Assembly (NCBI GenBank): GCA_947449765.1
Contig: CANFSP010000005.1
Location: 111,278 to 175,277, forward strand
Reading direction: 5' to 3'
Length of the DNA: 64,000 nucleotides
DNA from: Actinomycetota bacterium
Lineage (GTDB): Bacteria; Actinomycetota; Actinomycetes; Actinomycetales; Microbacteriaceae
Shown here: one piece after another, positions 1 through 9,508 of the stretch
Layout of the letters: each line of letters opens with the position of its first letter
Numbering within the stretch: the first letter of the stretch is position 1
Program-made: the position numbers and the translations under genes
The notes under the pieces: generated by a model
What the model was told of the DNA's origin: nothing
What the model saw: the letters and a program-made list of their open reading frames with translations, nothing else
The model's database searches: none

Positions 1-227
1 CCGGCAATGGACGGTTCGCGGTTTGGGCCGAACTTGAGCGTCAGCGTGAGGGTTTTTCCGACCCGAGCGTCTGCGACCTCGAAACCGGCGATGTATCCCT
101 CTGCCTTGAGGATTTCAGCAAGTCCTGATTTGAGCTTGCTGTGCGGCATCGACACGCTTTCGTGGTGCGCCGAGTTCGCGTTGCGCAGTCTGGTCAGCAT
201 ATCTGCGACCGGATCTGTCATCGTCAT
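1..227 (-). CDS. rpsH: 30S ribosomal protein S8, N-terminal part
   Basis: Primary 16S rRNA-binding protein of the small subunit. The N-terminus reads [20 protein letters not shown], the classic S8 opening; 75 residues are visible and the reading frame leaves the window at base 1, so the gene is partial only because of the window edge. The ATG at 227-225 is preceded by AAAGGA at a normal distance. A second ATG two codons in is less likely because S8 proteins of this type carry the full MTMTDP start. It is the last visible gene of the S10/spc operon, 100 bases after rplE. Confidence 0.95.
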   Translation of the reverse strand, partial: MTMTDPVADMLTRLRNANSAHHESVSMPHSKLKSGLAEILKAEGYIAGFEVADARVGKTLTLTLKFGPNREPSIA

Positions 228-246
228 ATTTTTTTCCTTTGTTCAC

Positions 247-281
247 CAGGTTTCGACAGCCGTTACACGAGTGTCGACCTG
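247..281 (-). other. Stem-loop in the rplE-rpsH gap
   Basis: An imperfect inverted repeat in the 100-base gap between rplE and rpsH: TCGACA (253-258) pairs with TGTCGA (272-277) and CAGG (247-250) with CCTG (278-281), with a two-base bulge and a 13-base loop. There is no T-run after it. It could be an mRNA processing or translational control element upstream of rpsH, or chance. No rpsN lies here, although many bacteria carry S14 at this point of the operon. Confidence 0.35.
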
Positions 282-327
282 TGGTGGTTCCTGATGGCAG
301 CGAGCCAACAGAATTCTGTGTGGAGAA

Positions 328-912
328 CTAGCTAGCAGCTTCGTTCGACTTGAACGGGAAGCCGAGCGCACGCAAGAGCGCGCGTCCTTCTTCGTCGTTG
401 CGGGCGGTGGTGACAACCGTGATGTCCATACCGCGCGGGCGGTCGATCTTGTCTTGGTTGATTTCGTGGAACATCGTCTGCTCGGTCAGACCGAACGTGT
501 AGTTGCCGTTTCCATCGAACTGACGATCGGAGAGGCCGCGGAAGTCACGGATACGTGGCAGAGCAAGCGCCAGCAATCGGTCGAGGAATTCCCACATGCG
601 GTCGCCACGAAGAGTGACGTGAGCACCAATGGGCTGTCCCTCACGCAACTTGAACTGCGCGATTGATTTACGAGCCTTGGTCACCATCGGCTTCTGGCCG
701 GTGATGAGCGTGAGATCGGCGATGGCACCCTCGATAACTTTGCTATCGCGGGCCGCTTCACCAACACCCATGTTGACCACAATCTTGGTCAGACCCGGGA
801 TTTGGTGCACGTTTGAAAGTCCGAGCTCTTTACCCAGGGCTGCCTGGAGTTCGGCACGGTACTTCAGCTTGAGGCGGGGCTGGATTTTGCCAGCCACTGC
901 AGCGTTTGTCAT
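328..912 (-). CDS. rplE: 50S ribosomal protein L5
   Basis: Central-protuberance protein that binds 5S rRNA and contacts the P-site tRNA. The 194-residue product carries typical L5 blocks: [11 protein letters not shown] near residue 45, the GQKP stretch near 72, and FRGL plus FGLTEQ further on. Length is normal for an actinobacterial L5. The start ATG shares one base with the rplX stop, which indicates translational coupling. It is followed by a 100-base gap to rpsH rather than by rpsN. Confidence 0.98.
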   Translation of the reverse strand: MTNAAVAGKIQPRLKLKYRAELQAALGKELGLSNVHQIPGLTKIVVNMGVGEAARDSKVIEGAIADLTLITGQKPMVTKARKSIAQFKLREGQPIGAHVTLRGDRMWEFLDRLLALALPRIRDFRGLSDRQFDGNGNYTFGLTEQTMFHEINQDKIDRPRGMDITVVTTARNDEEGRALLRALGFPFKSNEAAS

Positions 913-1271
913 TACAGGTCCTTACCTGACTTCTTGGCGTAACGGACACGGGTCGTCTTGGTGACGCCGTTTTTCGTTACCTGTTCGGTGCGGAAACCAA
1001 CGCGTGTCGGCTTCTTGGTGGTGGGGTCAACGATGGCAACGTTCGACACGTGGATCGGCGACTCTACGGTCTCGATGCCGCCTGTCTTGGTTCCGCGGTC
1101 GGACTGACCGACGCGAACGTGCTTGGTCACGTAGTTGATGCCCTCGACGATGACACGGTTCTGGTCAACGAGAACCTCGATGACCTTGCCCTGCTTGCCG
1201 CGGTCTCCACCACGAGCCTGCGAGCGACCGCTGATGACCTGAACGAGGTCACCCTTTTTGATGTTCGCCAT
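912..1271 (-). CDS. rplX: 50S ribosomal protein L24
   Basis: Early assembly-initiator protein of the large subunit. The N-terminus ([30 protein letters not shown]) holds the KOW motif expected of L24, with GKQGKV as its core; 119 residues, slightly longer than the family core because of a basic C-terminal end ([15 protein letters not shown]). The KOW domain ends near residue 60 and is followed by the usual L24 extension. It lies two bases downstream of rplN and overlaps rplE by one base, so it is a coupled member of the spc segment. Confidence 0.97.
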   Translation of the reverse strand: MANIKKGDLVQVISGRSQARGGDRGKQGKVIEVLVDQNRVIVEGINYVTKHVRVGQSDRGTKTGGIETVESPIHVSNVAIVDPTTKKPTRVGFRTEQVTKNGVTKTTRVRYAKKSGKDL

Positions 1272-1273
1272 GA

Positions 1274-1642
1274 TTAGATAACCTCCGGTGCGAGGGACAC
1301 GATCTTCATGAACTTCTTGTCGCGAAGTTCACGGCCAACCGGTCCGAAGATGCGCGTACCACGGGGGTCGCCATCGTTTTTGAGGATGACGGCCGCATTT
1401 TCATCAAACTTGATGTACGAGCCGTCAGGACGACGGGTGTTCTTCTTGACGCGCACGACGACGGCCTTGACGACATCACCCTTCTTGACGTTTCCGCCCG
1501 GGATGGCGTCCTTGACCGTGGCGACGATCACGTCACCGAGACCGGCGTAGCGACGACCGGAACCACCGAGAACACGAATCGTCAGCAGCTCCTTGGCGCC
1601 GGTGTTGTCGGCGACCTTGAGGCGGGATTCTTGCTGTAGCAC
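1274..1642 (-). CDS. rplN: 50S ribosomal protein L14
   Basis: Large-subunit protein at the subunit interface, next to L19 and the RsfS silencing site. The 122 residues match L14 throughout: [20 protein letters not shown] at the start, [11 protein letters not shown] in the middle, and [25 protein letters not shown] at the end. Full length with no insertions. It is separated from rpsQ by 34 bases and from rplX by two, so it is transcribed with both. Confidence 0.98.
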   Translation of the reverse strand: MLQQESRLKVADNTGAKELLTIRVLGGSGRRYAGLGDVIVATVKDAIPGGNVKKGDVVKAVVVRVKKNTRRPDGSYIKFDENAAVILKNDGDPRGTRIFGPVGRELRDKKFMKIVSLAPEVI

Positions 1643-1676
1643 TTGAGTACTCCTTTACGAAAGCAAGCGAAAACGC

Positions 1677-1973
1677 TTACTTTGCCTTCTCGACGATTTC
1701 GACCAGGCGCCAGCGCTTCGTAGCGCTCAACGGACGGGTCTCCGAAATGAGAACGAGGTCGCCAATGCCCGCGGTGTTGAGCTCGTCGTGAGCCTTCACC
1801 TTGGAGCTGCGACGGATGACCTTGCCGTAAAGCGGGTGCTTCACGCGGTCTTCAACCTCGACGACGATGGTCTTGTCCATCTTGTCGCTGACGACGTATC
1901 CACGACGTACCTTGCGGTAACCGCGAACGACTGCCTCAGCCGCATCGGCTTTCTTTGCTTGTGCGGTAGCCAT
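1677..1973 (-). CDS. rpsQ: 30S ribosomal protein S17
   Basis: Primary 16S rRNA-binding protein with an OB fold. The core [21 protein letters not shown], then [19 protein letters not shown], is diagnostic for S17. The product is 98 residues, with an N-terminal extension of about 20 residues rich in Ala and Lys before the fold, common in this bacterial group. Its start overlaps the stop of rpmC by one base. Confidence 0.97.
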   Translation of the reverse strand: MATAQAKKADAAEAVVRGYRKVRRGYVVSDKMDKTIVVEVEDRVKHPLYGKVIRRSSKVKAHDELNTAGIGDLVLISETRPLSATKRWRLVEIVEKAK

Positions 1974-2293
1974 TAGTTGGTCTCCTCAGCGGTAGTCTCG
2001 GACGCCGTCGCCTCAGGGGCGGCCGCGGCCTTGGTCTTCTTTTCAGCGGCCTTGGGGGCAGCTGCAACGGGCGTAGCGCGGATACCGAGCTCGCGTTCGC
2101 GAATCACGGTGTAGATGCGCGCAATGTCGCGCTTGACGGCACGAATTCGACCATGGCTGTCGAGCTGACCCGTAGCGGACTGGAAGCGCAGGTTGAACAG
2201 CTCTTCCTTGGCCTTACGGAGTTCGTCAACGAGACGGTCCGAATCGATGGTGTCGAGGTTGGAAGGAGTGAGCTCCTTGGATCCGATCGCCAT
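1973..2293 (-). CDS. rpmC: 50S ribosomal protein L29 with Ala/Lys/Glu-rich tail
   Basis: L29 sits at the polypeptide exit tunnel. The first 70 residues are a normal L29 ([26 protein letters not shown], then [23 protein letters not shown]). After about residue 72 the protein carries a roughly 34-residue low-complexity tail rich in Ala, Lys, Thr and Glu (positions 73-106), making it 106 residues against the 65-80 usual for the family. The tail is probably disordered and solvent-exposed near the exit tunnel. It overlaps rplP and rpsQ by one base each. Confidence 0.96.
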   Translation of the reverse strand: MAIGSKELTPSNLDTIDSDRLVDELRKAKEELFNLRFQSATGQLDSHGRIRAVKRDIARIYTVIRERELGIRATPVAAAPKAAEKKTKAAAAPEATASETTAEETN

Positions 2294-2712
2294 TATGCGT
2301 CACCTTCTTCGCGCTTGATGATGCGTGCCTTGAGGGGCAGCTTGTGGATGGCACGGGTAAGTGCTTCACGAGCAATGGTCTCGTTGACACCGCTGAGCTC
2401 GAAGAGCACGCGACCCGGCTTGACGTTGGCTACCCACCACTCGACGGAACCCTTACCGGAACCCATGCGGGTTTCGGCAGGCTTCTTGGTTAGCGGACGG
2501 TCGGGGTAGATGTTGATCCACACCTTTCCACCACGCTTGATGTGACGGGTCATGGCGATACGAGCGGACTCGATCTGACGGTTGGTGACGTACGCAGGCG
2601 TCAGAGCCTGGATACCGAATTCACCGAACGACACCTTGGTGCCACCGGTTGCCGCACCAGCACGACCGGGGTGGTGCTGCTTGCGGTGCTTTACACGACG
2701 TGGAATCAACAT
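2293..2712 (-). CDS. rplP: 50S ribosomal protein L16
   Basis: Large-subunit protein that helps organise the A-site tRNA pocket. The 139-residue product begins [19 protein letters not shown] and contains [38 protein letters not shown] (read in two parts) and [11 protein letters not shown], all standard L16 signatures. Length is normal. It is two bases downstream of rpsC and overlaps rpmC by one base. Confidence 0.98.
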   Translation of the reverse strand: MLIPRRVKHRKQHHPGRAGAATGGTKVSFGEFGIQALTPAYVTNRQIESARIAMTRHIKRGGKVWINIYPDRPLTKKPAETRMGSGKGSVEWWVANVKPGRVLFELSGVNETIAREALTRAIHKLPLKARIIKREEGDA

Positions 2713-2714
2713 GG

Positions 2715-3476
2715 TTAGCCCTCAGCTCCTGCGGTGACCGGAGCTGCCTCGGTAGCCCTAGGGGCACGAGGACCACGACGGTCGTTACGGTCATTACGAA
2801 CGGGCTTCATGTTGGCCTGTTCGCGTGCGAGTTCTTTATTGGTGATCTCGCCTTTGTAAATCCACACCTTCACACCAATGCGACCGAAGGTGGTCTTGGC
2901 TTCGTAGAAGCCGTAGTCGATGTTCGCGCGAAGCGTGTGCAGTGGCACGCGTCCCTCGCGGTAGAACTCCGAGCGGCTCATTTCAGCGCCGCCGAGACGA
3001 CCCGAAACCTGAATACGAACACCCTTGGCGCCGGCGCGCTGGGCTCCTTGCAGACCTTTACGCATCGCGCGGCGGAACGCCACACGAGCGGAAAGCTGCT
3101 CAGCGATACCCTGTGCAACCAGCTGCGCCTCGTTTTCGGGGTTCTTGACCTCGAGAATGTTGAGCTGAATCTGCTTGCCGGTGAGCTTTTCAAGGTCAGC
3201 ACGGATGAGTTCTGCCTCAGCACCACGGCGACCGATCACGATGCCCGGGCGGGCGGTGTGAATGTCGACGCGGACGCGGTCGCGGGTGCGCTCGATTTCG
3301 ATGCGCGCAACGCCCGCACGGTCGAGACGCTCAGCGAGCATCTTGCGGATACGTACGTCTTCGGCGACGAAGTCAGCGTAGCGCTGACCCTTCTTCGTGC
3401 TGTCTGAGAACCAACGCGACACGTGGTCGGTGGTGATACCCAGGCGGAAACCGTACGGGTTTACTTTCTGGCCCAT
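2715..3476 (-). CDS. rpsC: 30S ribosomal protein S3
   Basis: Small-subunit head protein lining the mRNA entry site. It has the N-terminal [14 protein letters not shown], a KH domain around residues 40-110 with the GXXG-type turn [10 protein letters not shown], and the C-terminal S3 domain (GCRIQ-equivalent [19 protein letters not shown]). At 253 residues it is longer than enterobacterial S3 because of a basic, Pro/Ala-rich tail after residue 215. It overlaps rplV by one base. Confidence 0.98.
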   Translation of the reverse strand: MGQKVNPYGFRLGITTDHVSRWFSDSTKKGQRYADFVAEDVRIRKMLAERLDRAGVARIEIERTRDRVRVDIHTARPGIVIGRRGAEAELIRADLEKLTGKQIQLNILEVKNPENEAQLVAQGIAEQLSARVAFRRAMRKGLQGAQRAGAKGVRIQVSGRLGGAEMSRSEFYREGRVPLHTLRANIDYGFYEAKTTFGRIGVKVWIYKGEITNKELAREQANMKPVRNDRNDRRGPRAPRATEAAPVTAGAEG

Positions 3477-3868
3477 TACTTGGCCTCCTTCTTCGAAGCC
3501 TTGGCAGCCTGAACGACGTCAGGGGTGGCCAGAACAACTGTGATGTGGCTGGTGCGCTTGAGGATCTTGAATGCACGACCCTGAGCACGCGGCTGGAAAC
3601 GCTTGAGGGTGGTTCCCTCATCGACGAACGCCTGAGCAATGTAGAGGTCCTGTTCGTCGAGGAACTGGTTCTCTTTGTCTGCCTTGACGCGTGCGTTTGC
3701 CATTGCCGAAGCAACGAGCTTGTAGATCGGCTCGCTGGCACCCTGCGGAGCGAACTTCAGGATGGCGAGAGCCTCCTGAGCCTGCTTTCCGCGGATCATG
3801 TCCACGACACGACGGGCCTTCTGGGGGGTCACGCGGATTCCGCGCAGGCGAGCTACTGACTCAACCAT
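3476..3868 (-). CDS. rplV: 50S ribosomal protein L22
   Basis: Large-subunit protein whose beta-hairpin lines the exit tunnel and influences macrolide sensitivity. The 130-residue sequence opens [22 protein letters not shown] and has the tunnel hairpin around [20 protein letters not shown] near residues 92-112. No insertion or deletion is seen in the hairpin, so nothing suggests altered macrolide binding. A Lys/Ala tail closes the protein. Confidence 0.97.
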   Translation of the reverse strand: MVESVARLRGIRVTPQKARRVVDMIRGKQAQEALAILKFAPQGASEPIYKLVASAMANARVKADKENQFLDEQDLYIAQAFVDEGTTLKRFQPRAQGRAFKILKRTSHITVVLATPDVVQAAKASKKEAK

Positions 3869-3895
3869 TTCTTTCCTCCTTCACGTCGACCGCGA

Positions 3896-4177
3896 TTAGC
3901 GGCGACGACCCTTCTTGTCGTCCTTCACGTGTCCACGGAAGGTGCGGGTCGGTGCAAATTCACCGAGCTTGTGTCCGACCATGGTTTCGGTCACAAACAC
4001 GGGGATGTGCTTGCGTCCGTCGTGCACGGCGATGGTGTGTCCCAGCATGGCGGGGATGATCATCGACCGGCGTGACCAGGTCTTGATGACGTTTTTGGTG
4101 TTGGCCTCGTTCTGCGTAACCACCTTGCGAAGCAGGTGCTCGTCGACGAAGGGGCCTTTCTTAAGACTGCGTGGCAT
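3896..4177 (-). CDS. rpsS: 30S ribosomal protein S19
   Basis: Small-subunit head protein that forms a heterodimer with S13 near the A site. The 93-residue product begins [19 protein letters not shown] and ends [22 protein letters not shown], both invariant-type S19 segments. Length is normal. It is 12 bases downstream of rplB and 27 bases upstream of rplV, each gap holding a ribosome-binding site. Confidence 0.98.
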   Translation of the reverse strand: MPRSLKKGPFVDEHLLRKVVTQNEANTKNVIKTWSRRSMIIPAMLGHTIAVHDGRKHIPVFVTETMVGHKLGEFAPTRTFRGHVKDDKKGRRR

Positions 4178-4189
4178 CTTCTCTTACTC

Positions 4190-5029
4190 CTACTTGCGCT
4201 TCTTGCCGGCGGTGCGGCGACGAACGATGAGCTTGTCGCTTTCCTTGTTTGGGTGACGTGTGCGGCCCTCTTTCTGACCCCACGGGCTGACCGGGTGACG
4301 ACCACCCGAGGTCTTACCCTCACCACCACCGTGTGGGTGGTCGACTGGGTTCATCGCAACACCACGCACGGTTGGGCGAACGCCCTTCCAACGCAGACGG
4401 CCTGCTTTACCCCAGTTGATGTTCGACTGCTCGGCGTTGCCGACCTCGCCAATAGTGGCGCGGCAGCGAGCATCCACGTTGCGGATTTCACCCGAGGGCA
4501 GACGAAGCTGCGCGTAGGGGCCGTCTTTAGCCACGAGTCGAACCGAAGCTCCTGCCGAGCGAGCCATCTTGGCTCCCCCACCGGGCTTGAGTTCAATAGC
4601 GTGGATCACGGTACCGGTTGGGATGTTGCGCAAGGGCAGGTTGTTTCCGGGCTTGATGTCAGCACCGGGACCCGACTCGACGATGTCGCCCTGGCTGAGC
4701 TTGTTCGGGGCCAAGATGTAGCGCTTGGTTCCGTCAGCGAAGTGCAGCAGTGCGATGCGCGCGGTACGGTTCGGGTCGTACTCGATGTGAGCGACCTTGG
4801 CGTCGATACCGTCTTTGTCGTTGCGACGGAAGTCAATCACGCGGTACTGGCGCTTGTGTCCACCACCGATGTGACGCGTCGTGATGCGACCCTGGTTGTT
4901 ACGACCGCCGGTTTTCGACAGCGGGCGAAGCAACGACTTCTCGGGGGTCGAACGCGTGATTTCTGCAAAGTCAGAAACCGACGAGCCACGACGACCTGGC
5001 GTTGTGGGCTTGTATTTACGAATAGCCAT
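4190..5029 (-). CDS. rplB: 50S ribosomal protein L2
   Basis: One of the most conserved large-subunit proteins, needed for subunit association and peptidyl-transferase centre assembly. The 279 residues include [18 protein letters not shown] at the start, [15 protein letters not shown] near residue 55, and the conserved [20 protein letters not shown] loop (about 225-245) with the histidine implicated in activity. The basic C-terminus [10 protein letters not shown] is typical. Confidence 0.99.
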   Translation of the reverse strand: MAIRKYKPTTPGRRGSSVSDFAEITRSTPEKSLLRPLSKTGGRNNQGRITTRHIGGGHKRQYRVIDFRRNDKDGIDAKVAHIEYDPNRTARIALLHFADGTKRYILAPNKLSQGDIVESGPGADIKPGNNLPLRNIPTGTVIHAIELKPGGGAKMARSAGASVRLVAKDGPYAQLRLPSGEIRNVDARCRATIGEVGNAEQSNINWGKAGRLRWKGVRPTVRGVAMNPVDHPHGGGEGKTSGGRHPVSPWGQKEGRTRHPNKESDKLIVRRRTAGKKRK

Positions 5030-5055
5030 GATGTTCTCCTGTTTACCCGTCTCGC

Positions 5056-5355
5056 CTAGCCGACCGACGTAAAGATGTCGATGGTGCCGGACTTGAGAGT
5101 GACGATGGCGCGCTTGGTGTCCTTGCGACGCCCCAAACCGAAGCGGGTGCGCTGCACCTTGCCCTTACGGTTTGCCGTGTTGATGGATGCCACCTCGACA
5201 CCAAAAATCTTCTCGATGGCGAGCTTGATCTCGGTCTTGTTGGAGCGCGGGTCAACGAGGAAGGTGTATTTGCCTTCGTCGATGAGGCCGTAGCTCTTTT
5301 CAGAGACGACAGGCGCGAGGATGATGTCGCGCGGGTCTTTGTTGATCTCGGTCAT
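5056..5355 (-). CDS. rplW: 50S ribosomal protein L23
   Basis: Exit-tunnel protein that docks trigger factor and SRP. The 99-residue product shows [34 protein letters not shown] and the loop [19 protein letters not shown], all usual for L23. It starts two bases before rplD ends and is followed by a 26-base gap before rplB. Confidence 0.97.
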   Translation of the reverse strand: MTEINKDPRDIILAPVVSEKSYGLIDEGKYTFLVDPRSNKTEIKLAIEKIFGVEVASINTANRKGKVQRTRFGLGRRKDTKRAIVTLKSGTIDIFTSVG

Positions 5356-5357
5356 GG

Positions 5358-6008
5358 TTATGCCTCAACTTTCTGGGCAGACTTGCTGTCCACGAATGCA
5401 GCGAGTGCCTCACTGGTGAAGACCACGTTGTCGCTGACGAGCACGTCGTACGCGTTCAGCTGATCGGCGTGGAGCACGTGAACCGAGGCGATGTTACGAA
5501 CCGACTGAACCGAGGCGGACTCGTTGCGACCTGCGACGACAAGCATGTGCTTGTTGTCGCCGATAGCGGCGAGCAGGTTGCTGGCGACCTTGGTTGACGG
5601 CGTCTCACCCGCAAAAGCAGTGACCACGTGCACGCGACCGGCGCGAGCGCGGTCGGAGAGTGCGCCGAGGAGTGCTGCGGCGATCATCTTCTTGGGGGTG
5701 CGCTGCGCGTAGGAACGGGGCACGGGACCGTGCACGATTCCACCACCGGTCATTTGAGGAGCACGGATCGAACCCTGACGGGCGCGACCGGTACCCTTCT
5801 GCTTGAACGGCTTGCGTCCGGCACCGGACACCTCACCACGCGTCTTGGTCTTGTGCGTGCCCTGACGAGCAGCGGCAAGCTGAGCCACGACGACCTGGTG
5901 GATGAGCGGAACGTTGACGTCTACGTCGAACAGGTTGGCGGGAAGTTCGGCCGAACCGGTCTTCTTGCCGTTGAGGTCGAGTACGTCGACCGTGGTTGCG
6001 TTAGCCAT
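5358..6008 (-). CDS. rplD: 50S ribosomal protein L4
   Basis: Large-subunit protein whose long loop reaches into the exit tunnel; in some bacteria it also feeds back on S10 operon expression. The 216 residues carry the loop signature around [20 protein letters not shown] and [12 protein letters not shown] near residues 52-85, and ALSDRARAG in the globular half. The loop appears intact, with no macrolide-type deletion. It follows rplC after three bases. Confidence 0.98.
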   Translation of the reverse strand: MANATTVDVLDLNGKKTGSAELPANLFDVDVNVPLIHQVVVAQLAAARQGTHKTKTRGEVSGAGRKPFKQKGTGRARQGSIRAPQMTGGGIVHGPVPRSYAQRTPKKMIAAALLGALSDRARAGRVHVVTAFAGETPSTKVASNLLAAIGDNKHMLVVAGRNESASVQSVRNIASVHVLHADQLNAYDVLVSDNVVFTSEALAAFVDSKSAQKVEA

Positions 6009-6011
6009 GGA

Positions 6012-6665
6012 CTACGCCCCCTTCACTGCGTTGCGAACGAATACGAGGCGGCCGCGAGCTCCGGGAACAGCACCCTTGACGAGGAGCAGACCCTTCTCGG
6101 CGTCAACCGCGTGAACCTTGAGGTTCAGCACGGTGACACGGTCGCCACCCATGCGACCGGCCATACGCATTCCACGGAATACGCGACCGGGCGTCGACGA
6201 CCCACCGATGGAGCCGGGCTTGCGGTGGTTACGGTGTGAACCGTGCGATGCCGAAACACCGGCGAAGTTGTGGCGCTTCATGACACCGGCGAAACCCTTA
6301 CCCTTGCTGGTTCCGACAACGTCGACCTTCTCACCGGCAGCGAAAACGCCATCCACAGTGAGCTCTTGGCCGATTTGGTAGTTAGCGGCGTCTGCGGTGC
6401 GTACCTCGGTGAGGTGACGACGAGGAGTAACTCCAGCGGCGGCAAAGTGACCCGAAGCAGGCTTGTTCACCTTGCGGGGGTCGATGCCACCAGCAGCGAT
6501 TTGCACGGCCGTGTAGCCGTCTTTCTCGGCGGTGCGCAACTGCGTCACAACATTCGGAGCAATTTCAATCACGGTAACGGGAACAAGCTTGTTGTTCTCG
6601 TCCCAGACCTGGGTCATACCGAGCTTGGTGCCCAGGAGACCTTTCACGTTTTTTTCAATAGCCAC
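6012..6665 (-). CDS. rplC: 50S ribosomal protein L3
   Basis: Early-assembly protein whose extension approaches the peptidyl-transferase centre. The 217-residue product includes [15 protein letters not shown] at the N-terminus, and the central [30 protein letters not shown] and [16 protein letters not shown] extension (about 125-175), which are hallmarks of L3. Length is normal. It follows rpsJ by eight bases. Confidence 0.98.
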   Translation of the reverse strand: MAIEKNVKGLLGTKLGMTQVWDENNKLVPVTVIEIAPNVVTQLRTAEKDGYTAVQIAAGGIDPRKVNKPASGHFAAAGVTPRRHLTEVRTADAANYQIGQELTVDGVFAAGEKVDVVGTSKGKGFAGVMKRHNFAGVSASHGSHRNHRKPGSIGGSSTPGRVFRGMRMAGRMGGDRVTVLNLKVHAVDAEKGLLLVKGAVPGARGRLVFVRNAVKGA

Positions 6666-6673
6666 GACGTCTC

Positions 6674-6982
6674 CTAGAGCTTGATCTCAATGTTGACGTC
6701 AGCCGGAAGGTCGAGGCGCATCAGCGAGTCGACAGCCTTAGGTGTCGGGTCGATGATGTCAATCAGACGCTTGTGCGTGCGCATCTCGAAGTGCTCACGG
6801 CTGTCTTTGTATTTGTGTGGCGAACGGATGACACACACCACGTTCTTTTCCGTCGGAAGCGGCACCGGACCGACCACACTGGCACCCGCGCGGGTAACCG
6901 TGTCGACAATCTTGCGTGCCGAAGTGTCGATGACTTCGTGGTCATACGACTTAAGCCGAATGCGGATTTTTTGTCCCGCCAT
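6674..6982 (-). CDS. rpsJ: 30S ribosomal protein S10
   Basis: Small-subunit head protein; in other bacteria it also binds NusB in antitermination. The 102 residues ([60 protein letters not shown]) match S10 over their full length. It is the first gene of the operon. The ATG at 6982 follows a purine-rich GAGAGAGAG run that may act as the ribosome-binding site. Confidence 0.98.
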   Translation of the reverse strand: MAGQKIRIRLKSYDHEVIDTSARKIVDTVTRAGASVVGPVPLPTEKNVVCVIRSPHKYKDSREHFEMRTHKRLIDIIDPTPKAVDSLMRLDLPADVNIEIKL

Positions 6983-7495
6983 ATTCTGACTCTCTCTCTT
7001 CGTTAGTGCGTCTTACGGCTTCCGACCGCATTGGACGCAAAGTGCTTTTCTGTTTGCACAGGCATTTTCTGTCGTTGTGACGACATGGATGCGCACCGCT
7101 GTTTATCTGTCAAATCCCTTCAGGCTCTCGCCTGCCCAAACCACACAGCGCGCATAAGCGTGCGTGCGATCTCGGCAAGCGTGACCTGCGGGGACCAATC
7201 GCACGAGGCTCTTCAGCCTCGCCGCACCCCTCGATGAGCGCACCAGCACGAAACGCGCGAAGCGCGTGCGTGACAACAAGCTCACCAAGGCTCTGCGATG
7301 AGCAATTGGTTGATGCTGTCTACCCGCGGCCTAACATTCGCAACAGTGGCGGTGGTTATGCACGGAAGGGCAGTGATTCGCGTGCCTGCGCAGCGCGAAA
7401 TTTACAACTTCCCTAGTCTGCCACACGGTATTGACTTGATGCAACCCGGGCGTGTCGCGCATGACGTGGTTCGCGTGCGAAGGACCAGACCCGCG
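6983..7495 (-). promoter_or_regulatory. Long 5' leader region of the S10 operon
   Basis: This 513-base stretch holds no convincing gene and must contain the promoter and leader of the S10 operon. A TTGACA box sits on the minus strand at 7114-7109, but no good -10 hexamer follows at 16-18 bases. Two compact hairpins are visible: a 7-bp stem with a four-base loop (7204-7221) and a 6-bp ACGCGC stem with a three-base loop (7253-7267). Their strand of action and any role in L4-type autoregulation are inference. The end nearest 7490 also serves as the 3' flank of the acyltransferase gene. Confidence 0.45.
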
Positions 7496-9496
7496 CTACC
7501 AACCTGGAATTTTTGTGGACAGTGATTGGTCAATAACCGGTGCGAGCCACAGCGAACCCGCCCAGGAAATATGGTGCGCGTCTCGCCACAGCAGAACATT
7601 ATTGACAATGACCGGACAGGCATCTGGCGCGCAGAACCACGGGGCGGAATCGATAAATTTCACCCCGGCACGATGAGCCGCTCGGGACAAGTTAATTCTG
7701 GCGAGCCCCGCAACGGCATCTGCGCGACTGGTCAGGCAGGACGTGACATCGTTATGATGCGCTTCGAGGCACTGAGCGGGTCTCACGCTCATCCCAGGAT
7801 TGTCACCGATGAAGATGACGGTGGGTGCGATGCCAGCCCACTGCGAGAGTCCGGATACGAGACCGGCTTCGGTGGGTATCTCGTCTGCGAAGCTACCGAT
7901 GATGACCGCATCAGGATGGGCTGCCCGAGCGAGCTCACGCATCCGCTCTTGCCAGGGCGGACATGCGGGGTACCACCCAAACCGAGAACCCGGGTTTTGG
8001 GTCGTGGCACCTATCGAGCAACCCGCCTTCGTTCGGACCACGAGTTTCCAGTGGTGTGCCAGGGCGAGCTCGTTGAGGGCCGGAAACCACTGTGCCGCGT
8101 GTGAGTCACCCAGCAGCCACACGGTGTGTGTGCTCGATAAGTCTCCGTACTCACACGGCGGCATCGGAGCATCCTCGGCGGTTTGGCGACACCCGTTTCG
8201 ATAGATCTCGGGCCACGTCGATTCATCATTGATGGTTCGCAGAGCCGGCACAAGATCATCGGGTACGCGCTGGATGAGGGCTCCCCGTTGAAGTTCGTTT
8301 GTGAGGTTTGCTGGGTCGAGCCGCGGGATTTTCCCCTCGGTGATGCCCCCACCGACCGGCAATACAATCGCCACCACGGCAAGACCCGCCACAACTGCGG
8401 TAAGGGTTCCGGCCAGAGCAAACTTTCGGGCGGGTTTCCACTCCCGCTGTCGCAGGGGATTCTCGATGAACCGATAGGTCAACCAGGCAAGAAACGTCGC
8501 ACCGACCATGAGGGCGAGACCCATTCGCCAGGAAAGAGCTCGCCCGAGAAGAAGTGTGGCAAACACAAGAATCGGCCAGTGCCACAAATAGAGCGAATAA
8601 GACCATCGACCTAGTGCGAGACCGACGGGATTGCTGATCGCCCGGGTTAGGGGCGACGCCGAATTCGCCACGATGACAAGGGCGGTTGCGAGGACGGGTG
8701 CCACCGCCGCAATTCCCGGGAACGGGACGCTTTCGTTCAGGAGTGCGGCCGACGCGAGGATTCCAGCAATTCCAGCCACGAACAGCACTGTTCTTAACCA
8801 CTCGAACCGAGGAGTCAACTGAGGGAGCAGAAAGAGGAGACCGCCGACGCCAAGTTCCCACGCGCGGGTAGGTAGCAAAAAGAATGCGGCAGGTTGGTTG
8901 AGCGGCGTGAGCCAGATACTCAGCGCGAGCGAGGCGACGGTGAGTGTCACGAGAGCAATGACAAGGCGGCTACGAAACAGTCCAAGCGTTCGACGTGACA
9001 GGAGCAACACGAGGGCAATGAGCGCCGGCCACAACAGATAAAACTGTGTCTCAACCGCAAGTGACCACATGTGCAGGAACGGATTCGCGCGCTCGTCGCC
9101 AACAAAATACTGCGTCGCGTTAAATGCGAATCGAAAATTCGAGATGTCACAGGCCGAAAAGAGACCATCCCAGCCGGTAGCGGCCCGATCAAGCGGGTTT
9201 ACCCACAGAAGCGTGGCGAGAAGAGTCACGGCAAGGACGAGTGACGACGCCGGAATGAGACGCATAAACCGGCGACTGTAGAAGAGGGCAAAATTCACGC
9301 GTCTCGATTTTTCGGCCCCACGCACGATAAGTCCCGTAATGAAAAATCCCGAAAGGACAAAAAAGACGTCAACACCAATAAACCCGCCGGGCACAAAGGG
9401 AATGCCCGCGTGAAACAAGACGACACACACGACGGCTATCGCCCGAATACCCTGTAGATCCAGTCGAAAGTGACTGGTCGGAGGCTGAGTGGACAC
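7496..9496 (-). CDS. OafA/YrhL-type acyltransferase with C-terminal SGNH domain
   Basis: Integral membrane acyltransferase of the acyltransferase-3 family, expected to O-acylate a cell-surface glycan. Residues 8-30 hold the family start (FRLDLQGIRAIAVVCVVLFH, with catalytic-type His29), followed by GVDVFFVLSGFFITGLI and about ten membrane helices to near residue 375. The rest is an extracytoplasmic SGNH hydrolase-like domain with GDSHAAQW (Ser near 464) and a terminal DAHHIS block holding the Asp-x-x-His pair. At 666 residues it has the usual length of fused OafA-SGNH proteins. It starts with GTG directly after the cytochrome b gene; the substrate cannot be told from sequence. Confidence 0.9.
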   Translation of the reverse strand: MSTQPPTSHFRLDLQGIRAIAVVCVVLFHAGIPFVPGGFIGVDVFFVLSGFFITGLIVRGAEKSRRVNFALFYSRRFMRLIPASSLVLAVTLLATLLWVNPLDRAATGWDGLFSACDISNFRFAFNATQYFVGDERANPFLHMWSLAVETQFYLLWPALIALVLLLSRRTLGLFRSRLVIALVTLTVASLALSIWLTPLNQPAAFFLLPTRAWELGVGGLLFLLPQLTPRFEWLRTVLFVAGIAGILASAALLNESVPFPGIAAVAPVLATALVIVANSASPLTRAISNPVGLALGRWSYSLYLWHWPILVFATLLLGRALSWRMGLALMVGATFLAWLTYRFIENPLRQREWKPARKFALAGTLTAVVAGLAVVAIVLPVGGGITEGKIPRLDPANLTNELQRGALIQRVPDDLVPALRTINDESTWPEIYRNGCRQTAEDAPMPPCEYGDLSSTHTVWLLGDSHAAQWFPALNELALAHHWKLVVRTKAGCSIGATTQNPGSRFGWYPACPPWQERMRELARAAHPDAVIIGSFADEIPTEAGLVSGLSQWAGIAPTVIFIGDNPGMSVRPAQCLEAHHNDVTSCLTSRADAVAGLARINLSRAAHRAGVKFIDSAPWFCAPDACPVIVNNVLLWRDAHHISWAGSLWLAPVIDQSLSTKIPGW

Positions 9497-9502
9497 GGTC
9501 GG

Positions 9503-9508
9503 AGGCTA
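9503..9508 (-). promoter_or_regulatory. Candidate leaderless -10 box for the acyltransferase
   Basis: On the minus strand TAGCCT is followed by exactly six bases and then the GTG start at 9496, the spacing expected for a leaderless transcript. The box overlaps the stop codon of the upstream cytochrome b gene. No clear -35 is seen and there is no Shine-Dalgarno before the GTG. Confidence 0.35.

Noticed and set aside
7109..7114. TTGACA as the S10 promoter -35
   Set aside because: No acceptable -10 hexamer at 16-18 bases, so it is only mentioned and not called as a promoter.
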